Source: Zoogloea sp041911615 | Lineage (GTDB): Bacteria; Pseudomonadota; Gammaproteobacteria; Burkholderiales; Rhodocyclaceae | Assembly: GCF_041911615.1 (NCBI RefSeq) | Contig: NZ_JAYROR010000066.1 | Coordinates: 1 to 64,000, forward strand | DNA: 64,000 nucleotides | Direction: 5' to 3' | Shown here: piece after piece, positions 60,986-64,000 of the stretch | Position numbering within the stretch: the stretch's first letter is position 1 | Layout of the letters: the number at the start of each line of letters is the position of its first letter | Made by a program: the position numbers and the translations under genes | Notes under the pieces: generated by a model | The model's input: the letters and a program-made list of their open reading frames with translations, nothing else | What the model was told of the DNA's origin: nothing | Databases searched by the model: none

Positions 60986-61025
60986 GTCCGCTTGTCCGCC
61001 TGTCCGCCTGTCCGGTTGACCGGTT
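60986..61025 (+). repeat. Five tandem 8-base repeats upstream of the EamA gene
   Basis: GTCCGCTT, GTCCGCCT, GTCCGCCT, GTCCGGTT and GACCGGTT run head to tail at 60986-61025, 52 bases before the EamA-family start and 115 bases from the divergent SIMPL start. Two units are identical and the others differ by one to three bases. It lies in the shared promoter spacer. Confidence 0.85.
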
Positions 61026-61077
61026 GGAGACGCCTCGGCAGCATCGATGGCCTGGTAACAGTGGTGAGCGCGGGGCG

Positions 61078-61977
61078 ATGGCGAATTCGAGATGGGTGGG
61101 CGCGGTCTGGGTGGCGGTCTCGGCGGTGGCCTTCGGGGCGATGGCGATCTTCGCGCGTGTTGCCTTTGCGGGAGGCGCCGACGTGCTGGCGGTACTCTTC
61201 CTGCGCTTTCTGATCGCCGCGCTGGTGATGGCCGCCGTGATGGCGGCGAGCCGGCGGCGCTGGCCGTCGCGGCGCAACGCGGCGCTGCTCGCGCTGATGG
61301 GGGGCGTGGGCTACGTGGCCCAGTCGCTGTGCTTCTTTTCGGCATTGCGGCACGCTTCGGCGGGGCTGGTGGCCTTGCTGCTGTACCTGTACCCTTTTCT
61401 GGTGACGCTGCTGGGTGCGATCTTTCTCGGGCAGCGGCTCACCCCGCTGCGGCTCGGCGCGGTGACGGCGGCACTGCTGGGTACGGCCCTCACCATCGGC
61501 GGCAGCCTCGCGGGGAGCGGCCTCGGTATTGCGCTCGGCGTGACCACGGCGCTGATTTATTCGGTCTATATCCTGGTCGGGAGTCGCGTGCTGGCCGAGG
61601 AGGACCCCCTGGCGGCGGCGACCGTGGTGATGATGGCGGCCGCCTGCACCTTCGGCGGACTGGTGGTGCTGGAGGCACCGCATTTTCCGGTGACCTTGGA
61701 AGCGTGGCTCGCGTCGCTGGCGATCGCGCTGGTGTCGACGGTGGTGGCGATGGTCGGTTTCTTTGCCGGCATCCAGCGCCTGGGGGCCGCCGATGCGGCA
61801 ACCCTGTCGACGCTGGAGCCGGTGGTGACCTTCGTGCTGGCGGCGGTTTTTCTGGGCGAACCGATCGGTGGCCTGCAGGCGTTGGGCGGCGCGATCGTGC
61901 TGGGTGCGGTGATCGCGCTGGCCCGGGGTGACGCGCCTCAGGCCGAACCGGGCAGCGGCGCGACGAGCTCGCGGTAG
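61078..61977 (+). CDS. EamA/DMT-family transporter
   Basis: This 299-residue membrane protein has ten hydrophobic segments in two EamA halves (WVAVSAVAFGAMAIFARVAFAGG and IALGVTTALIYSVYILVGSRVL). The conserved LEPVVTFVLAAVFLGEPIGGLQALGGAIVLGAV marks the end of the second half. Family members export amino acids or other metabolites; the substrate here is unknown. ATG 61078 (GCGGGGCG upstream) gives a normal length. Its 3' end overlaps the convergent DUF2189 gene by 40 bases. Confidence 0.87.
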   Translation: MANSRWVGAVWVAVSAVAFGAMAIFARVAFAGGADVLAVLFLRFLIAALVMAAVMAASRRRWPSRRNAALLALMGGVGYVAQSLCFFSALRHASAGLVALLLYLYPFLVTLLGAIFLGQRLTPLRLGAVTAALLGTALTIGGSLAGSGLGIALGVTTALIYSVYILVGSRVLAEEDPLAAATVVMMAAACTFGGLVVLEAPHFPVTLEAWLASLAIALVSTVVAMVGFFAGIQRLGAADAATLSTLEPVVTFVLAAVFLGEPIGGLQALGGAIVLGAVIALARGDAPQAEPGSGATSSR

Positions 61978-62735
61978 GCGTGCCAGGTGGCGTGGCCCAG
62001 GACGGGCATCACCACCGCGAGCCCGAGGTGGAAACTGAGGAAACCGACCAGGGTGAGCGCGACGATCAGGAAGGCCCAAATCAGCAGCGGAACGAGGTTT
62101 TCGCCCAGCGCGCGGATACTCGCCAGCATCGCGGTGATGGCGTCCTGGTTGCGGTCGAGCATCAGCGGGATGGAAACCACGCTCACCGCGAATACCAGCA
62201 GCGCGAAGAGGCTGCCGACGGCGAAATACATGAGCAGGAATTCCAGGTTCTGCAGTGACAGCACCTGGCTCAGGAAGCGGTCGAGGGTAGGCAGTTCTTC
62301 GGTGTAGAACATCGCGAAGATGACCAGCGAGGCGCGCGCCCATACCAGGAAGATGACCAGCAGGACGCCGGCAAAGAGGGCGAGATTGCCGAGATTGCGC
62401 CGCCAGACGGTGAGCGACGGGATCAGGTCGGGATGTTCGCCGCGCTCGCGCCTCCGCGACAGTTCGTAGAGGCCCATCGCGAAAAAGGGGGCGACGAGCA
62501 TGAAGCCGGTGGTGACGGCCGAGGTGTAGTGGTAGGCGTGGGCGAAGACGTATGTGAGCAGCAGGCCCATGCCGGTGAAGCAGAAGCCGTAGAAGAGACT
62601 CGCCCTGGCGCAGGCCATGAGGTCGGAAAAGCCCCGGGCGATCCACCGGAACGGCGCCGCGGCGTCGATCGGGCGAATCGTGGGGAAAGGCAGCGCGGCT
62701 GCCTGTTCGTCGGTCGGGGTGAGTTGCTGAGCCAT
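61938..62735 (-). CDS. DUF2189 inner-membrane protein
   Basis: This 265-residue protein has about six hydrophobic segments. It begins with a soluble 25-residue tail, then PFRWIARGFSDLMACARASLFYGFCFTGMGLLLTYVF, the DUF2189 (YciC-like) start. ARSSLVIFAMFYTEELP-like and LGHATWHAYRELV segments near the end are also typical. The function is unknown. It overlaps the EamA gene on the other strand by 40 bases. Confidence 0.87.
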   Translation of the reverse strand: MAQQLTPTDEQAAALPFPTIRPIDAAAPFRWIARGFSDLMACARASLFYGFCFTGMGLLLTYVFAHAYHYTSAVTTGFMLVAPFFAMGLYELSRRRERGEHPDLIPSLTVWRRNLGNLALFAGVLLVIFLVWARASLVIFAMFYTEELPTLDRFLSQVLSLQNLEFLLMYFAVGSLFALLVFAVSVVSIPLMLDRNQDAITAMLASIRALGENLVPLLIWAFLIVALTLVGFLSFHLGLAVVMPVLGHATWHAYRELVAPLPGSA

Positions 62736-62787
62736 CGCGTGTCTCCTCTTGTTGTGTTGGATGCATGGCCTGCGGCTTTGGTTCAGG

Positions 62788-63612
62788 TCATGGGGTGCTT
62801 CCGGAACGCAGGGGTTGGGCGAATTGCCAGAGGGCGTCGAGCACGGCGCCGGGTGCCTCGGACATCATGGCGTGCCCGGCGCCAGGCAGGACAACCTTGT
62901 TGACCTTTATCTCGGCGGCGAAGGCGCCGGCCAGCGGGGCGACGGCCTTTGGCGGGGTCATGCGGTCGAGCGCGGCACTGAGCAGCAGGACCGGGCAACG
63001 AACCTTCGCGGCGGCGTCGAAGCCGCCGGTGTAGGCGTTGCACGCGGCCATGTCGCCATGGAGCACGCCGGCGGCCTGACGCTGCATCAGGCGTTCGTTG
63101 AGCCCGGTGAGGTTGAGGCCGGGAATGCTGCTGGCGCCCAGTTGGGCACGCGGGGCGTAGGACCACTGGTTGATCATCCGGTGGGCTTTGTCGCGGGCGG
63201 TCAGGGTGGCTTCGAGCAGCGGCGGCGCAACCGGCATCGGCGCCACCGAGCCGACCAGGACCAGCCCGGCGAGGCGCTGGGGGGCCGAGGCGGCGGCCTG
63301 CAGTGCGATCAGCGAGCCCATGCTGTGGCCGACGAGGATGACGCGCGGCGCTTCGAGGTGCTGGAGCAGGGCGACGGTCCAGTCGGCGAGGGCCTCGATG
63401 GAGGCGAGCGCGGGCCCTTCGCTCTGGCCGTGGCCGGGCAGGTCGGGCGCCGCGACGTTCCAGCCGTGGGAGGCGAAGTAGCGGGTCTGGAGCGTCCAGA
63501 CGCTGTGGTCGTGACCGGCGCCGTGGATGAAGACAACCGTGGGCTGGCCCGTGACGTGGGCGCGGCCGCCGGTGTAGAGGTAGGTTGCGCGATCGGCGAC
63601 GGCGAGTTTCAT
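62788..63612 (-). CDS. Alpha/beta hydrolase
   Basis: This 274-residue enzyme has the alpha/beta-hydrolase oxyanion region VVFIHGAGHDHSVW, nucleophile elbow GHSMGS with Ser97, the Asp in SAALDRMTP and the His in LPGAGHAMM. It lacks a signal peptide, so it is cytoplasmic. It is an esterase or related hydrolase of unknown substrate. Its ATG overlaps the stop of the upstream metY (ATGA), which couples the two; a role next to sulfhydrylation is only suggested by that. Confidence 0.87.
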   Translation of the reverse strand: MKLAVADRATYLYTGGRAHVTGQPTVVFIHGAGHDHSVWTLQTRYFASHGWNVAAPDLPGHGQSEGPALASIEALADWTVALLQHLEAPRVILVGHSMGSLIALQAAASAPQRLAGLVLVGSVAPMPVAPPLLEATLTARDKAHRMINQWSYAPRAQLGASSIPGLNLTGLNERLMQRQAAGVLHGDMAACNAYTGGFDAAAKVRCPVLLLSAALDRMTPPKAVAPLAGAFAAEIKVNKVVLPGAGHAMMSEAPGAVLDALWQFAQPLRSGSTP

Positions 63613-64000
63613 CGTGTGCCTCCGGCCTGGCTGGCTTTGAGGACGGCGGTGAGACCGCGTTCGAGATCTTCGATGAGATCGGCGGTGTTTTCGAGGCCCA
63701 CCGAGAGGCGGACCGTGCCCTCGGTGATTCCGGCGGCGGCGAGGTCGGCGGCGGACATGCGGAAGTGGGTGGTGCTGGCGGGATGGATTGCCAGCGACTT
63801 GGCGTCGCCGACGTTGGCGAGGTGCGAGAACAGCCGCAGCGATTCGATGAAGGTGGTGCCGGCGGCGCGACCGCCCTTGAGGCTGAAGCTGAACACGCCG
63901 CCACAGCCCTTGGGCAGCAGGCGCGCGGCCACGGCGTGGTCGGGGTGGCTGTCGAGTTCGGGCCACGACACCGATTCGACCAGCGGATGGGCGGCCAGGT
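63609..64000 (-). CDS. metY: O-acetylhomoserine aminocarboxypropyltransferase (MetY), C-terminal part
   Basis: The frame enters from the right edge and ends at TGA 63609-63611, giving the last 130 residues of a Cys/Met-metabolism PLP enzyme. The segments LLPKGCGGVFSFSLKGG, ESLRLFSHLANVGDAKSLAIHPASTTH and GTVRLSVGLENTADLIEDLERGL are characteristic of O-acetylhomoserine sulfhydrylases, which make homocysteine from sulfide. The PLP lysine lies outside the window. The four-base overlap with the hydrolase gene indicates an operon. Confidence 0.9.
   Translation of the reverse strand, partial: LAAHPLVESVSWPELDSHPDHAVAARLLPKGCGGVFSFSLKGGRAAGTTFIESLRLFSHLANVGDAKSLAIHPASTTHFRMSAADLAAAGITEGTVRLSVGLENTADLIEDLERGLTAVLKASQAGGTR

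Noticed and set aside
60166..62766. An 866-codon minus-strand frame that includes the SIMPL gene
   Set aside because: Only the last 234 codons have family sequence and a signal peptide with a proper start; the upstream part is antisense to the EamA gene and out of frame with the DUF2189 gene.

Overview
The window reads as high-G+C (about two thirds G+C) chromosomal DNA of a betaproteobacterium, most likely of the Azoarcus/Thauera/Rhodocyclales type. The pointers are the core order der-hfq-hflX-hflK-hflC-hisZ-purA, the rlmN-pilF-rodZ-ispG-hisS-yfgM-bamB block, a DctSR/DctPQM dicarboxylate system, cbb3-oxidase assembly genes and a complete exosortase A (XrtA) exopolysaccharide locus. I see no insertion sequence, prophage, CRISPR array or rRNA operon.

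Layout. 1-135: 3' end of an unidentified gene. 136-545: gene-free, about 50% G+C, with recurring CAAG/CTTG words. 546-6368: dctR and dctS (minus) divergent from dctPQM (plus), a TRAP C4-dicarboxylate transporter with its two-component regulator. 6481-9204: ccoI and ccoS for cbb3 oxidase maturation. 9205-9616: a perfect FNR box, a fitting -10 and a structured terminator-ended stretch that together look like an anaerobically induced small RNA. 9617-25053: housekeeping genes (ndk to purA). 25168-25621: two identical tRNA-Leu(CAG) units on the minus strand. 25615-29523: rnr, rlmB and a flavin-binding split-barrel protein. 29526-32498: a LolA-like periplasmic protein divergent from an orphan ABC ATPase and a DUF1302-type outer-membrane barrel. 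32693-57981: XrtA/PEP-CTERM exopolysaccharide genes: export, chain length, tyrosine kinase, outer-membrane barrel, ATPase, deacetylase, FemAB, seven glycosyltransferases or related enzymes, amidotransferase, CapK-like ligase, O-ligase, exosortase, acetyltransferase, toroid protein and flippase. 57998-58131: a second candidate small RNA (minus), with a GGAACTT -35 element and a CCUCCC loop, divergent from hemB. 58173-64000: hemB, an NlpC/P60 lipoprotein, dtd, a SIMPL protein, an EamA transporter, a DUF2189 membrane protein, an alpha/beta hydrolase and the C-terminal part of MetY.

How it fits together. DctSR would sense dicarboxylates and switch on DctPQM. CcoI and CcoS supply copper and assembly help to the microaerobic oxidase, and the FNR-type promoter just downstream ties the adjacent RNA to oxygen limitation. 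The exopolysaccharide block should make, modify, polymerise and export a polymer, while XrtA would process PEP-CTERM proteins encoded elsewhere; neither a PEP-CTERM substrate nor the initiating sugar-phosphate transferase is in the window. Hfq, encoded at 18711-18953, is a plausible partner for both candidate small RNAs. The two candidate RNAs are the items most worth experimental attention; both are inferred from sequence only.
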